DNA of 43,331 nt from Bacillota bacterium (lineage in GTDB: Bacteria > Bacillota > Clostridia > Lachnospirales > Lachnospiraceae). The DNA lies in contig JAEZNB010000117.1 of NCBI GenBank assembly GCA_023441965.1, forward strand, positions 1 to 43,331, written 5' to 3'. Shown here piece after piece: positions 33,955 through 42,989 of the stretch; within the stretch, counting starts at the first letter, position 1; each line of letters begins with the position of its first letter. The position numbers were made by a program, and so were the translations under genes. The notes under the pieces are model-generated. The model had not been told where the DNA came from. It saw only the letters and a list, made by a program, of their open reading frames with translations, and ran no database searches.

Positions 33955-34003
33955 AAAAAGGAGCTGTTTCTCGACTAGCTTTCGCTAGTCTTGAAACAGC
34001 TCC
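33955..34003 (-). terminator. intrinsic terminator of the surface-layer gene
   Basis: On the minus strand GGAGCTGTTTC and GACTAGC pair with GCTAGTC and GAAACAGCTCC around GAAA, followed by TTTTT. It begins 36 bases past the stop codon. A very strong stem, suited to a highly expressed gene. Confidence 0.93.
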
Positions 34004-34038
34004 TTGATTAAGTCACTTTAGAATTACTAATCTAGTGA

Positions 34039-36606
34039 TTAGTTCTTCTTCTCGACATTCAAGCCAACCTCAACCTTGTGGTCGATGTAGGTGTTGTCGA
34101 TGTTCTGTCTGATGGTTACGGACTTGATGTAGATCTTGTTTGCAGTACCGATAGCATCAACAGAGATTACGTTGGTAACTTCAGATCCATCAAGTGTGAA
34201 CTTGAAGCTATCCTTAGCAACGTTGATTAATGCAGAGCTGGTTGCTGCTGTAGGATCAACTACGCCCTCGAATACCTGAGTCTTAACAGATGCAACTACA
34301 GGCTTCTTCTGGCTGTCAGATACGCTGAAGTACTGAACATCAATAGCTACCCAAGTATCAGCAACTGTATCGTTGTTAGTATCCTTATACTCGTAAGCAG
34401 TTACCTTGTAGCTTCCAACAGGAGCCTTAACCAGAGCGCCACCACTTACAGCCTCGGAAAGGAGATACTTGTTGTTAGCATCAAAGGTTGCTAATGTGCC
34501 ATCTGCAGGATAGCTCCATGTGCCACCGCTAATGCTAGGAGCAGCAACTTCGATCTTGAACTGTGCACCATAAGTAGCCTTAGCTACCTTAATGTTGCTC
34601 TTGTTGTATCCATATAAGTCAATGGTTACACCCTTGTCGGTCTTGCCAGCAGATGCAGCAATATCAGTAGAAGTTGCGCTGAACTGCAGTCTGTAGCTTG
34701 TTGCTACCATATCGGAAGCACCGTCAAGAATGGTTACATATACTACCTGTACAAGGCCTTCAGCAGTGATCTTGTAAGTGTAGTTACCCTTTGTCTTACC
34801 AAGACCCTGGAAGGTGATCTTGCCGTCACCCTTAGCGAGTGTGCCGGTAGGAGTTACATCAGTGTCACCAGTGTCAGGACCGGATAACTTCTCTACCTTG
34901 TAAGTAGAATAGTTGAAGTCTCTGTTTAACTGATCCTTAACTGTCAGGCTAACCTGTGCACTATCAGAGATAGCGTTTGTTAATGTTACATTGTTGGTGC
35001 TTACTGCGAAGCTTGTAGCAACCTTCTTATCAGCGATTGTAAGATTTACAGTGCCGATAGGAGACTTGGAGGAGCCTGTGCCGTACTTAACGATTACTGT
35101 TACAGCACCCTGCTTAACAGGATATAAGCTACCATCAGTGCTAATAATTAATACGGAGTTATCAGCGGATTCGAACTCAAAGCTTGCTGCTGCATCCTTG
35201 CTGTTGATGGTGCCTGCAGTAGAACCAGTCTTTGTGCTGAACTCTACGAATAACTTGTAACCATAATCATCAGAAGCGATTAACTGCTTAACATCGCCAA
35301 ACTTAGGATCGTTATCATTAACGATTGTCCAAGCCTTTAATCCAACGATATTCTCAACATCAGCCTCAACACCGGTTACTACGCCAGCGCCTTCAACAAG
35401 ACCTTCTTCAACGCCGCTTGCGTTGTACTTGTAGGTATGGAAGGTAGCGGTAATGGTTGCGCTAACACCCTTGTTAAAGATTGTTAACTGCTTAGCACTT
35501 GCATTGAAGTATGTTCCGAGATCGTCGGAGGACTTCATGGTTACTCTTGCTAATAATTCATCAGTTGTGATATCAACGCCTTCGCTATTGAATAACTTAA
35601 CTTCAATATCCTTAGCCTTGTTGATCTCAGCTGTTGTTGTTACAACCTGTAAGGAAGCAACGTCTTCAACCTTAGTTGTAGCAGCTGTGAAGGATACGGA
35701 ATCCATACCCGGATACTCTACTACATAGTTTGCGCCCTTAGTGAACGGGATGTATACGGAAACAGAAGCAACCTTCTTATCTGTATCCATCTCTACCTTG
35801 GACAGAGTTACTTTAACCTTTGTCTCGCCAACTAACTGGTAAACAGTGATGTTCTTATCAACATCAGCCATAGGAGCGTTGAAGGTAACCTTTACGGTGT
35901 CCTTATCTTCCTGCTTAGCTCCAACCATGGAAGCTACTACGTTTACCTTGTAGGTGTCGCTTGCTAATAAGTAAGCAGCGTTTGCAGCGGAGTCCTTCAC
36001 ATAAGCGTTGTACTTATCTTTGGACTGGAAGGATGATGCGGTAATTGTATACTCGCCAGCCTTTGTAGCTGTGAATACACCCTTATCATCGATTGTTGCG
36101 CCTTCAGCGGGATCTACGGACCATCTGGTGATAGCGGAAGTTACCTTCTTGCTACCGGAAACGGTAACGAAATCTCTGTTGAAGTCATGAGGTACGCCTA
36201 CTGCAAGCTTATCGCCAGCGGGCTTCTTAGTGATTGATACTTCTTTGATGTTGTCTCTTACAACAACGGTTGCTGTTGCATCGCCAACCTCTTCGCCATC
36301 CTTATCAACGATAAAGACAGTTACTTTTGCAGTACCAACGCCAGTAGCGGTTACAACACCGTTCTTCTCGTTAACTACTGCTACGTTCTCGTCAGAAGAT
36401 TCCCAGGTGTACTTCCACCCTTTGCCCTTCTCGGAAACAATGTTGAAATTGTAATCGTCTGCGCCATCTACGCCAAGATGTAAGTACTTCTTGGTAGAAT
36501 TAAGCTTTATGCTAGCAGCAAAAGCTCCGGCAGCGGGTGCGACTACTGAAATGATCATCGCAAGCGCAACAACGAAGGACAATTTCTTAAAGAAATTCTT
36601 CTTCAT
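34039..36606 (-). CDS. S-layer-like surface protein with Ig-like domains
   Basis: Secreted protein of 855 residues. The signal peptide (MKKNFFKKLSFVVALAMIIS then ending GAFAA, cut near residue 31) is followed by a Big2/Ig-like domain (about 32-117; NEKNGVVTATGVGTAKVTV) and further beta-sandwich repeats, including FTATKAGEYTITAS near 185. No LPXTG, SLH or CWB2 anchor is visible and there is no cysteine, as in many S-layer proteins. Codons are unusually uniform compared with neighbours, a sign of high expression. A consensus promoter, a 5' leader of about 125 bases and a strong terminator fit an abundant surface protein. Binding to the wall is unexplained. Confidence 0.82.
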   Translation of the reverse strand: MKKNFFKKLSFVVALAMIISVVAPAAGAFAASIKLNSTKKYLHLGVDGADDYNFNIVSEKGKGWKYTWESSDENVAVVNEKNGVVTATGVGTAKVTVFIVDKDGEEVGDATATVVVRDNIKEVSITKKPAGDKLAVGVPHDFNRDFVTVSGSKKVTSAITRWSVDPAEGATIDDKGVFTATKAGEYTITASSFQSKDKYNAYVKDSAANAAYLLASDTYKVNVVASMVGAKQEDKDTVKVTFNAPMADVDKNITVYQLVGETKVKVTLSKVEMDTDKKVASVSVYIPFTKGANYVVEYPGMDSVSFTAATTKVEDVASLQVVTTTAEINKAKDIEVKLFNSEGVDITTDELLARVTMKSSDDLGTYFNASAKQLTIFNKGVSATITATFHTYKYNASGVEEGLVEGAGVVTGVEADVENIVGLKAWTIVNDNDPKFGDVKQLIASDDYGYKLFVEFSTKTGSTAGTINSKDAAASFEFESADNSVLIISTDGSLYPVKQGAVTVIVKYGTGSSKSPIGTVNLTIADKKVATSFAVSTNNVTLTNAISDSAQVSLTVKDQLNRDFNYSTYKVEKLSGPDTGDTDVTPTGTLAKGDGKITFQGLGKTKGNYTYKITAEGLVQVVYVTILDGASDMVATSYRLQFSATSTDIAASAGKTDKGVTIDLYGYNKSNIKVAKATYGAQFKIEVAAPSISGGTWSYPADGTLATFDANNKYLLSEAVSGGALVKAPVGSYKVTAYEYKDTNNDTVADTWVAIDVQYFSVSDSQKKPVVASVKTQVFEGVVDPTAATSSALINVAKDSFKFTLDGSEVTNVISVDAIGTANKIYIKSVTIRQNIDNTYIDHKVEVGLNVEKKN

Positions 36607-36741
36607 CTTCTTACTTCCTCCTTAAAAAATATGGTTTGGTATTATATTTTGCGTCCCTGTACCATTTTTTCAAAAAGTTCGTAAACCCCCGAAAATACAG
36701 AAAAGGAAACGCAGCAATATAATCGTTCCAACAACAAGATG

Positions 36742-36770
36742 ATTATAACAATAAAGGAAAAAAAGGTCAA
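36742..36770 (-). promoter_or_regulatory. strong promoter of the surface-layer gene
   Basis: On the minus strand TTGACC and TATAAT with a 17-base spacer, giving a leader of about 125 bases ahead of GGAGG and the start codon. Long leaders are common on S-layer messages and usually lengthen their life. Confidence 0.85.
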
Positions 36771-37051
36771 GTCTTTTTATCCAGTCAATTGGATAATTTG
36801 CCAGTTTTCACTTGCTTTCCCAACCATTAAAATCACTTCAGCCGGAAGACTATATTTAGTCAAAATGCTTGCAGGGATAACCCCTTACTCCTTGCATTCC
36901 CCTCCCATGAAGTCCCTTACAGCCGATGCAGAATAGGATGTGACATCATCTGCTGTCCGGGTCCCCCCGGTTGGTTCCTGTCTCATTGCTTTGACTATGG
37001 CTATATATTGCTCCTTGTATGTGTCAAATTTATGTCATGCATTTGTCATAA

Positions 37052-38542
37052 TTAGATTATTTTAAGAATTTTTTCGACTGCAAACTGCATGTCATTCTTG
37101 TCACATACCGTATCATGCAGGATCGCTGCTCCTTTCAGCTCCTCCACGGCCTTGGGGATACCGGTTCCGGACACCTTTGACAGCAGCTCTGCCTGTTCAT
37201 AATCATCCTCCGGTAAGGATACGGAAGTGATGGCCCCCAAAACACTTTCCGCAAATTTATATGGGCTTGCGGTGGATATGATCACTGTCTTTGTGGTATC
37301 CTTTGATGCCTCGGTATACCTGTAATATACACTGGCGGCAACTGCGGTATGGGTATCGATCACATAGCCGTTCTCCTTATATTCCTTCAGGATGGCTTCG
37401 TCAGCCTCGGAATCGGTTGCATAGCCTCCAAAGAAGTCCTTCAGGTTGTTTCTCATAGGCTCCGTTATCTCATATACTCCCTGTGTGGTCAGGGCACTCA
37501 TCAGTTCTGCCGTCTTCACCGGGTCATCATCAGCGATATGATAAATCAAACGCTCCAGGTTGCTGGATACCAATATATCCATGGACGGAGAGCTTGTCAG
37601 AATAAATTCCCTGTTCTTGTCATAAACCCCGGTTGAGAAGAAATCATAAAGCACCTTGTTCTCATTGGAAGCGCAGATCAATTTGTTGATCGGAAGCCCC
37701 ATTCTCTTGGCATAATAGGCCGCCAGAATATTGCCGAAATTTCCTGTCGGTACGACAAAATTAATCTTTTCTCCCTCGCTTACCTCTTTCTTCCTATATA
37801 AAGATACATACGCATACACGTAATATACGATCTGGGGCAATAATCTGCCGATATTAATCGAATTTGCCGAAGAAAACAGGTATCCGGCCTTCTTCAGCCT
37901 TGCAGCCAGCTCTTTGTCGCCAAACATGCTCTTCACACCTGTCTGAGCATCATCAAAGTTACCGGTAATCCCAATTACGCTTGTGTTACTGCCGCGCTGT
38001 GTAACCATCTGCTTCTCTTGGACGGAGCTGACCCCATCCTTCGGATAGAAGACAATGATTCTGGTACCATCCACATCCGCAAAGCCGGCCAGGGCCGCCT
38101 TACCGGTATCTCCCGAGGTAGCAGTGAGAATTACGATTTCTTCCTCGACCTTGTTTTTCTTCGCAGCCTTTGTAAGCAGGTGGGGAAGGATGGACAAGGC
38201 CATATCCTTAAAGGCAATGGTCGCCCCATGAAAAAGCTCGAGATAAAAGGTGCTGCCTACTTTCTTCAGCGGAGCGATTTCGGGCGAATCAAATTTATCA
38301 TCATAAGCCTTCGCGATGCAGTCCTTAAGCTCGTCCTCGGTATAATCCGTAAGGAACAGCTTCATAACCTCATAGGCCAGCTCCCGATAATCCATGGCGG
38401 AGAGCTCCTCTATTGATTTTGTCAGTAACGGTATGGTCTCCGGAACATATAGGCCGCCCTCCGGTGATAACCCCTGCAGCACCGCCTGGGATGCTGTGAC
38501 CTTGTGCTTCCCATCCCTTGTACTTTGATACATTAGGTTCAT
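37052..38542 (-). CDS. thrC: threonine synthase
   Basis: PLP enzyme of 496 residues, long (fungal/proteobacterial-like) class, converting O-phosphohomoserine to threonine. The PLP lysine is Lys112 in ATIAFKDMALS; the phosphate loop is TATSGDTGKAALAGF near 140-154. The C-terminal part has TAVAASVYYRY and VIISTASPYKFAESVL. The first ATG is used (GGAAGGG ten bases upstream); an ATG three codons later is an alternative. It stands alone with its own promoter; no T-box or threonine attenuator is visible. Confidence 0.95.
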   Translation of the reverse strand: MNLMYQSTRDGKHKVTASQAVLQGLSPEGGLYVPETIPLLTKSIEELSAMDYRELAYEVMKLFLTDYTEDELKDCIAKAYDDKFDSPEIAPLKKVGSTFYLELFHGATIAFKDMALSILPHLLTKAAKKNKVEEEIVILTATSGDTGKAALAGFADVDGTRIIVFYPKDGVSSVQEKQMVTQRGSNTSVIGITGNFDDAQTGVKSMFGDKELAARLKKAGYLFSSANSINIGRLLPQIVYYVYAYVSLYRKKEVSEGEKINFVVPTGNFGNILAAYYAKRMGLPINKLICASNENKVLYDFFSTGVYDKNREFILTSSPSMDILVSSNLERLIYHIADDDPVKTAELMSALTTQGVYEITEPMRNNLKDFFGGYATDSEADEAILKEYKENGYVIDTHTAVAASVYYRYTEASKDTTKTVIISTASPYKFAESVLGAITSVSLPEDDYEQAELLSKVSGTGIPKAVEELKGAAILHDTVCDKNDMQFAVEKILKII

Positions 38543-38576
38543 GTCTTCATATCCCTTCCTTGTTTTTGTTATGGCA

Positions 38577-38605
38577 AATATAACATATTACATCTTTATG
38601 CACAA
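38577..38605 (-). promoter_or_regulatory. promoter of thrC
   Basis: On the minus strand TTGTGC and TATATT with a 17-base spacer, 34 bases ahead of the start codon. Confidence 0.55.
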
Positions 38606-38619
38606 TAGTGTTTATAAAC

Positions 38620-38671
38620 AAAAAAGCGCAGCTCCAAAGGACAGCTTTTGTCCACATTGGAGTGCGCTTTT
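38620..38671 (-). terminator. intrinsic terminator of the SleB-like gene
   Basis: On the minus strand AAAGCGCA.CTCCAA pairs with TTGGAGC.GCGCTTTTTT, with a U-run. It lies 64 bases after the SleB-like stop codon and just before the thrC promoter. Confidence 0.85.
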
Positions 38672-38734
38672 ACATTTGCTCTTATAAAGGCTCCTGTGAA
38701 ATTCGGGATATGGGTTACCCGCTTTTCTTCTCCC

Positions 38735-39589
38735 TTATTTGTTTTTATAGAATTCGTGTCCCCCGTGCTTAAACAGCCACTCCAGATTATTGTCAAACCA
38801 TCTGGCACTGCTTTTCTTCGTACGCTTACGGGCCATGAAGTACAATGCTCCTTTGGAGTAATCCTCTCCGTCCAAGGCTCTTTTTACTGCTTCCTCTGTC
38901 TCTCGGGACACCTCAACAGACCAGTATCTCTTATCCAAGATCGGTGAAAACTGATAATCTCCTCCCGACTTCTGGAAGATCACATCCTCCACCGTATCAG
39001 GAAATTCTTCATCCGCCATCCGGTTCAGAACAACGTTGGCAACCAGAATACGGCCTATCATATCTTCCCCGGTAGCCTCCGCTTCCACGATCCGTTCCAG
39101 CATGGCCACCTCTTTCTTGCTTAAGGATACTTCTTTCTTTAAGCTTTTTGTTGAAACCGAAAAGCTCTCTACTACTTCCTCTTCTGCCTGTTCAGCGCTA
39201 AGAAGGGGGGTCTGATAGGTAGCAAGCTCTTCCATACTCATCAGAGCCTCCATGTATTCCTCATCATTCATCCCATATCCCAGCAGCCAGTTTGTATCAT
39301 CCGAAACCTGCGGTGCGGATACTGCCTCTCCGGAAGAATCATCTGTCACCCCATAGGGATCGACGATTCCATTCTCTGTGGCCGGCGCGTCATGTTTCCA
39401 ATCACCATAGTTCACTTCATAAGAATTTACGTTTATCTTCTCTGCCTTTGACTTCGAACCGTAGAATACATCCGATCCGAAAAACAATAAAGCAGCAGAC
39501 AGTACATAAGCAGCCGCCACCATGAACATGCCATGATGCGCTTCCTGCATTTTATTCTTTTGAAGAAATGAATTTATCAACGACATCAT
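38735..39589 (-). CDS. SleB/CwlJ-type cell wall hydrolase
   Basis: Membrane-anchored hydrolase of 284 residues. One membrane helix (about 21-40) is followed by a linker of about 120 residues, then a hydrolase_2 (SleB/CwlJ) domain from residue about 160 to the end: the probable catalytic glutamate is in RIVEAEATGEDMIGRILVAN, followed by VVLNRMADEEFPDTVEDVIF and ALYFMARKRTKKSSARWFDN. SleB cleaves cortex peptidoglycan at germination but carries a PG-binding domain and signal peptide; this protein lacks that domain and has a sigma-A promoter, so it may be a vegetative wall hydrolase. Monocistronic. Confidence 0.85.
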   Translation of the reverse strand: MMSLINSFLQKNKMQEAHHGMFMVAAAYVLSAALLFFGSDVFYGSKSKAEKINVNSYEVNYGDWKHDAPATENGIVDPYGVTDDSSGEAVSAPQVSDDTNWLLGYGMNDEEYMEALMSMEELATYQTPLLSAEQAEEEVVESFSVSTKSLKKEVSLSKKEVAMLERIVEAEATGEDMIGRILVANVVLNRMADEEFPDTVEDVIFQKSGGDYQFSPILDKRYWSVEVSRETEEAVKRALDGEDYSKGALYFMARKRTKKSSARWFDNNLEWLFKHGGHEFYKNK

Positions 39590-39651
39590 TCTTTCCTCTT
39601 CTTTCTTGTTGTCTGGTATTATTTGGTATTCCAGGTGATGCTATCCTGCAT

Positions 39652-39681
39652 TATAAGTCAATGGTTTTTTTTGTGTCAACT
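39652..39681 (-). promoter_or_regulatory. promoter of the SleB-like gene
   Basis: On the minus strand TTGACA and TATAAT, both perfect, with an 18-base spacer. The 320 bases between it and the divergent AP2-like gene are AT-rich; I see nothing else definite there. Confidence 0.8.
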
Positions 39682-40003
39682 ACGCAGAATCATTTTCGTT
39701 AATAACAACGAATTGTTATTTACAGTTTTTACCTATTCCTATAAATAATAACAAAACAATTAGAGAATCCCCTTCCAGCTTTGTCCATTTTGTACAAGTA
39801 ATTTTTAACAAATTATTAATTATTTATTAAATATTTTACGCCCATATCCAGTACAATATGCATATTCTACCACAATAGTACGTATTTAAGCCTGTTTCAC
39901 GTCCTGTAGTCCCGGAAGAGCATGTAACATTTTGTTAATAATTGTATGCGGCGCATTGCAGATTCGGTCAAAATCTGATATAGTATACTATGGAGGTAAC
40001 AGC

Positions 40004-40792
40004 ATGAAACAGGGCGTATATCAGACAACAAAAAGAAATGGACAGGTGTACTTCAGATCCTCTGTCACCTATATGGGAAAGCATATCAGCCTCGGAAGCT
40101 ACTCGGAGGAAGCGAAGGCTCATATGGCTTATCAGCTGGCCTCGAAAATTCTCCAGGGTCCCTCCTCCCTGACTCTGAAGGACTACCCACATCACTGTAT
40201 TCTATCCTTTCATAAATGGGTTGTATTGCATAATTTCAAGGATCATAAGATCTATTTTAAGAATCCCATCTATCTGAAAAAGAGCTATTTCCTCTACTAT
40301 ATTGATCAGAATAATGCCCTGATGTTTGATGTGGACGACTTATTTTATTATGCCCATCATAAAATCATGAGACGGGGCGGCCATCTCTTCGTGTCTGATT
40401 ATGGGATGCAGGTGAATATTCTGTCCCGCTACGGAATAAAGAACTATGCGGTCGCTGGAAGAGACTATCGCTTTATGAACGGAGACCCCTCTGATTTCAA
40501 ATATGCGAATATCGAAGTGATCAATCATTATCACGGGGTTACCAAGATCATCCATAACGGACACCCTGTCTATCTGGCGAAAATCCATATAAAGGGGGAT
40601 TTCCTGATCGGCAGATACCATACCGAGGAGGAAGCAGCCACTGCTTATAATAAGGCTGCGCTTACATTAAAGGATAGGGGGATTCGAAAGAACTATCCGC
40701 AGAATTACCTGGAGGGTATGGATGAGATAGCCTATGCTTCCCTATACCAACGGCTGCGGATATCCAGAAGAATAATAGAATATCAAAGCTGA
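40004..40792 (+). CDS. protein with two AP2-like domains
   Basis: Protein of 262 residues, start at 40004 after GGAGG (eight bases). The N-terminal 45 residues (GVYQTTKRNGQVYFRSSVTY, GKHISLGSYSEEAKAHMAYQ) and residues about 176-236 (GHPVYLAKIHIKGDFLIGRY, HTEEEAATAYNKAALTLKDR, then NYPQNYL) follow the AP2 pattern: strands with YxAxI, a GxY/F turn, and an EEAAxAY helix. The middle (about 60-170) is rich in Tyr/His and Phe and is not recognised. Bacterial AP2-like domains normally bind DNA in HNH or integrase proteins; neither nuclease is visible here. A regulator is likely. It is alone, with a weak TTGCAG-N17-TATAGT promoter. Confidence 0.68.
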   Translation: MKQGVYQTTKRNGQVYFRSSVTYMGKHISLGSYSEEAKAHMAYQLASKILQGPSSLTLKDYPHHCILSFHKWVVLHNFKDHKIYFKNPIYLKKSYFLYYIDQNNALMFDVDDLFYYAHHKIMRRGGHLFVSDYGMQVNILSRYGIKNYAVAGRDYRFMNGDPSDFKYANIEVINHYHGVTKIIHNGHPVYLAKIHIKGDFLIGRYHTEEEAATAYNKAALTLKDRGIRKNYPQNYLEGMDEIAYASLYQRLRISRRIIEYQS

Positions 40793-40900
40793 ATTTGTTA
40801 ACAATGTTTTAATTTTATATTTTATGCTTTATTTTTTTGTATATTGTGCTATAATATGGTTATATATTTTCTTCTTCCGTTTTCATAGATCGCAAACTGA

Positions 40901-40972
40901 AGCCACCGGTATCTCCCACAGGTGCAGCGGTACATCCGAAATGTACTGACCTGATCGGGATTACCAGTGGCT
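40901..40972. terminator. hairpin at the end of the sensor kinase gene
   Basis: AGCCACCGGTATCTCCC (40901-40917) pairs with GGGATTACCAGTGGCT (40957-40972) and encloses a second stem GTACAT/ATGTAC. It touches the kinase stop codon on the minus strand and lies between two convergent genes. U-runs on both sides are poor. Confidence 0.55.
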
Positions 40973-42054
40973 CAATTTGTCTTCGGAGTATTGGGTAAGG
41001 TAACGGTAAATACGGTTCCGGACTCAGTGCTCACTGCCCGGATGCTTCCTCCGTGCATCTCAATAATACTGCGGGCGATCGCCAAACCGAGACCGCTTCC
41101 TCCGGTCTCACTGGAACGAGAGCTCTCGACCCGGTAGAAGCGCTGGAAGATAAGCTCCAGGTCCCTCTCGGGAATGATGTCTCCGTAATTCGTGACTGCT
41201 ACGGCTACACCCTCTTCGGTCCTGCTCAAGTCAAGTCTGATTTCTCCGCCATCCTTCCCATACTTAATCGCATTACTGATCAGATTGGCAAAGGCTCTTG
41301 CCAGAAGATCACCGTCCGCCGTTATTATAGCACTGCTGTGGCTGCTTCTGAACTCATATTCCAGACCGTTGTCCGTAAAGCTGGGATAAAATTCATCCAG
41401 CAGCTGATTGATCAGCTTCACCAGATCTACCTCTGTGTAGTAGGGCTTCACCTCACCGAAATTAAACTTCGTGTAGGTAAACAGATCCTCTATCAGCTTT
41501 TCCAGCCTTTTTGATTTTCCGAAGGCAATCTGTATATATTTCTTCCTGGTATCCTCCTCCAGCTGCTTCGAGGAAACCAGATCGAGAAAGCCGATAATTG
41601 AGGTCAAAGGGGTCCGAAGATCGTGGGCCACACTGGTAATCAGCTCGTTTTTAGCATATTCGCTTCTGCGCTCATTCTCCATGATCTTCTTGATATCATC
41701 TGCCATCTGGTTCAGCTTGTCCGCAATCAGAGCAAATTCATCCTCATTTCTGATCGTAATCTTATGGTCCAGATTTCCCCGTGCGATCTCATTGATCCCC
41801 TCGGATATTTCCTTAATGTAGATAATAAACTTTTTCGTGAGCAGAAGGAAATATGTAATAAACAGAGTCACTCCGACTGCCAAGGTCAGGACAGCAAAGA
41901 GGGCTGCTCCGGTCCCCGAGAGCCTGAACCTGCCCCCATTCATCAGGGTTAAGCCGATATAGGCCACAGCCAGAGTGAGCAGGGTGTAGAGCAGACTTAA
42001 AAGACTGTAGAGAACTATTTCAAAACGGAAGCTTTTAAATACACTATTGTTCAA
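40972..42054 (-). CDS. sensor histidine kinase
   Basis: Kinase of 360 residues. Two membrane segments (about 14-36 and 50-72) with only a short outside loop, then a HAMP-like linker (about 75-125), a HisKA domain with phospho-acceptor His144 in SVAHDLRTPLTSIIGF, and a HATPase domain with N box FANLISNAIKYGKDGG, a G1-like region and GGSGLGLAIARSIIEMHGG. The tiny sensor loop suggests sensing within the membrane. It overlaps the response regulator gene by 11 bases and must be cotranscribed with it. VanS-like in layout, but no van genes are near. Confidence 0.93.
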   Translation of the reverse strand: MNNSVFKSFRFEIVLYSLLSLLYTLLTLAVAYIGLTLMNGGRFRLSGTGAALFAVLTLAVGVTLFITYFLLLTKKFIIYIKEISEGINEIARGNLDHKITIRNEDEFALIADKLNQMADDIKKIMENERRSEYAKNELITSVAHDLRTPLTSIIGFLDLVSSKQLEEDTRKKYIQIAFGKSKRLEKLIEDLFTYTKFNFGEVKPYYTEVDLVKLINQLLDEFYPSFTDNGLEYEFRSSHSSAIITADGDLLARAFANLISNAIKYGKDGGEIRLDLSRTEEGVAVAVTNYGDIIPERDLELIFQRFYRVESSRSSETGGSGLGLAIARSIIEMHGGSIRAVSTESGTVFTVTLPNTPKTN

Positions 42055-42745
42055 TCTTATACCCCACTCCCCATACCGTTTTTATGATTTTCGAGTTTCT
42101 GGAATCCATCTCGATCTTTTCTCTGATTCTGCGGATATGCACCATAACCGTATTATTGGCTTCATACATCTTCTCATTCCAAACCCTCTCAAAGATATCG
42201 TCGGTGGAAAACACTCTGCCCACATTGCTGGCCAGCAGATATAGGATGTCGAATTCAATCGGTGTCAGCTTAACATCCTTTCCATAGGCGGTTACCCTGT
42301 GGTTTTCTCGGTTGATGGTCAGATGATCCAGGACAATCTCCTTATCCGGCTTTTCCTCATGGGAATTGGGATTTAACTTGGTATATCTTCTAAGCTGTGA
42401 TTTTACTCTGGCGGTCAGCTCCAGGGGATTAAAGGGCTTGGTCACATAATCATCCGCACCTGCTCCCAAGCCGATGATCTTATCCAAATCCGTGGATCTG
42501 GCGCTTAACATGATGATCGGGATTGCACTGCTTTCACGAATCTTTGCACACAGGCTTAAGCCGTCCATGCCCGGCATCATAATATCCAGAATGACAAGCT
42601 TGATATCCTCGGCAGCAATCATCTGCAGTCCTTCCCTGGCCGTATTCGCCTTCCACACCTTATAGCCCTCACTGACCAGATGAATCTCCACCAGCTCAGC
42701 AATTTCCTTATCATCGTCAATGACAATGATTCCAACCTGCTCCAT
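42044..42745 (-). CDS. OmpR-family response regulator
   Basis: Regulator of 233 residues: receiver domain with phospho-acceptor Asp54 in VILDIMMPGMDGLS and acidic pocket DDD near 10-12, and a C-terminal winged-helix DNA-binding domain (about 138-233; VKLTPIEFDILYLLASN then NTVMVHIRRIREKIE). GGGAGGAGG precedes the ATG. First gene of the pair with the histidine kinase; divergent from rnpB. Target genes unknown. Confidence 0.94.
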   Translation of the reverse strand: MEQVGIIVIDDDKEIAELVEIHLVSEGYKVWKANTAREGLQMIAAEDIKLVILDIMMPGMDGLSLCAKIRESSAIPIIMLSARSTDLDKIIGLGAGADDYVTKPFNPLELTARVKSQLRRYTKLNPNSHEEKPDKEIVLDHLTINRENHRVTAYGKDVKLTPIEFDILYLLASNVGRVFSTDDIFERVWNEKMYEANNTVMVHIRRIREKIEMDSRNSKIIKTVWGVGYKIEQ

Positions 42746-42858
42746 CGCAGCCTCCTCCCTTCTGTCTATAATAAAATCAATCCTTATTTACCCCTATCTT
42801 ATCACATCCAGCACCGAATTTCTTTACTTTTTTCTTAATTTCCTGACGGGGTGGGTAA

Positions 42859-42957
42859 GCAGGAATCATTCCTCCTGATTAGTAACCATATAAAAGCTTG
42901 AGATACTATATAGCTGCATATACTTATGAAGTGAGAACAGGATGAAATGATTCCCGC
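42859..42957. repeat. long-armed hairpin in a divergent promoter region
   Basis: GCAGGAATCATTCCTCCTG (42859-42877) is complementary with few mismatches to CAGGATGAAATGATTCCCGC (42938-42957), a stem of some 19 bp around a 60-base interior. It lies upstream of both the response regulator (minus) and rnpB (plus), so it is not at the end of any gene. Its right edge reaches the rnpB -35. Confidence 0.6.
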
Positions 42958-42958
42958 A

Positions 42959-42987
42959 TTTACTTTTCGTGGTTGCCATGCTACAAT
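42959..42987 (+). promoter_or_regulatory. promoter of rnpB
   Basis: TTTACT and TACAAT with a 17-base spacer, starting transcription at about the 5' end of the RNA. Confidence 0.7.
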
Positions 42988-42989
42988 AG

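Noticed and set aside
34991..36454. Several plus-strand frames opposite the surface-layer gene
   Set aside because: They are antisense shadows produced by its strongly biased codons; no ribosome sites or recognisable proteins.
38543..38734. T-box or threonine attenuator before thrC
   Set aside because: The region holds only a terminator of the preceding gene and a short promoter; no T-box sequence or run of regulatory codons.
40972..42745. Vancomycin-resistance type VanRS
   Set aside because: Layout resembles VanRS but no vanH/A/X/Y genes are near; kept as a generic two-component system.
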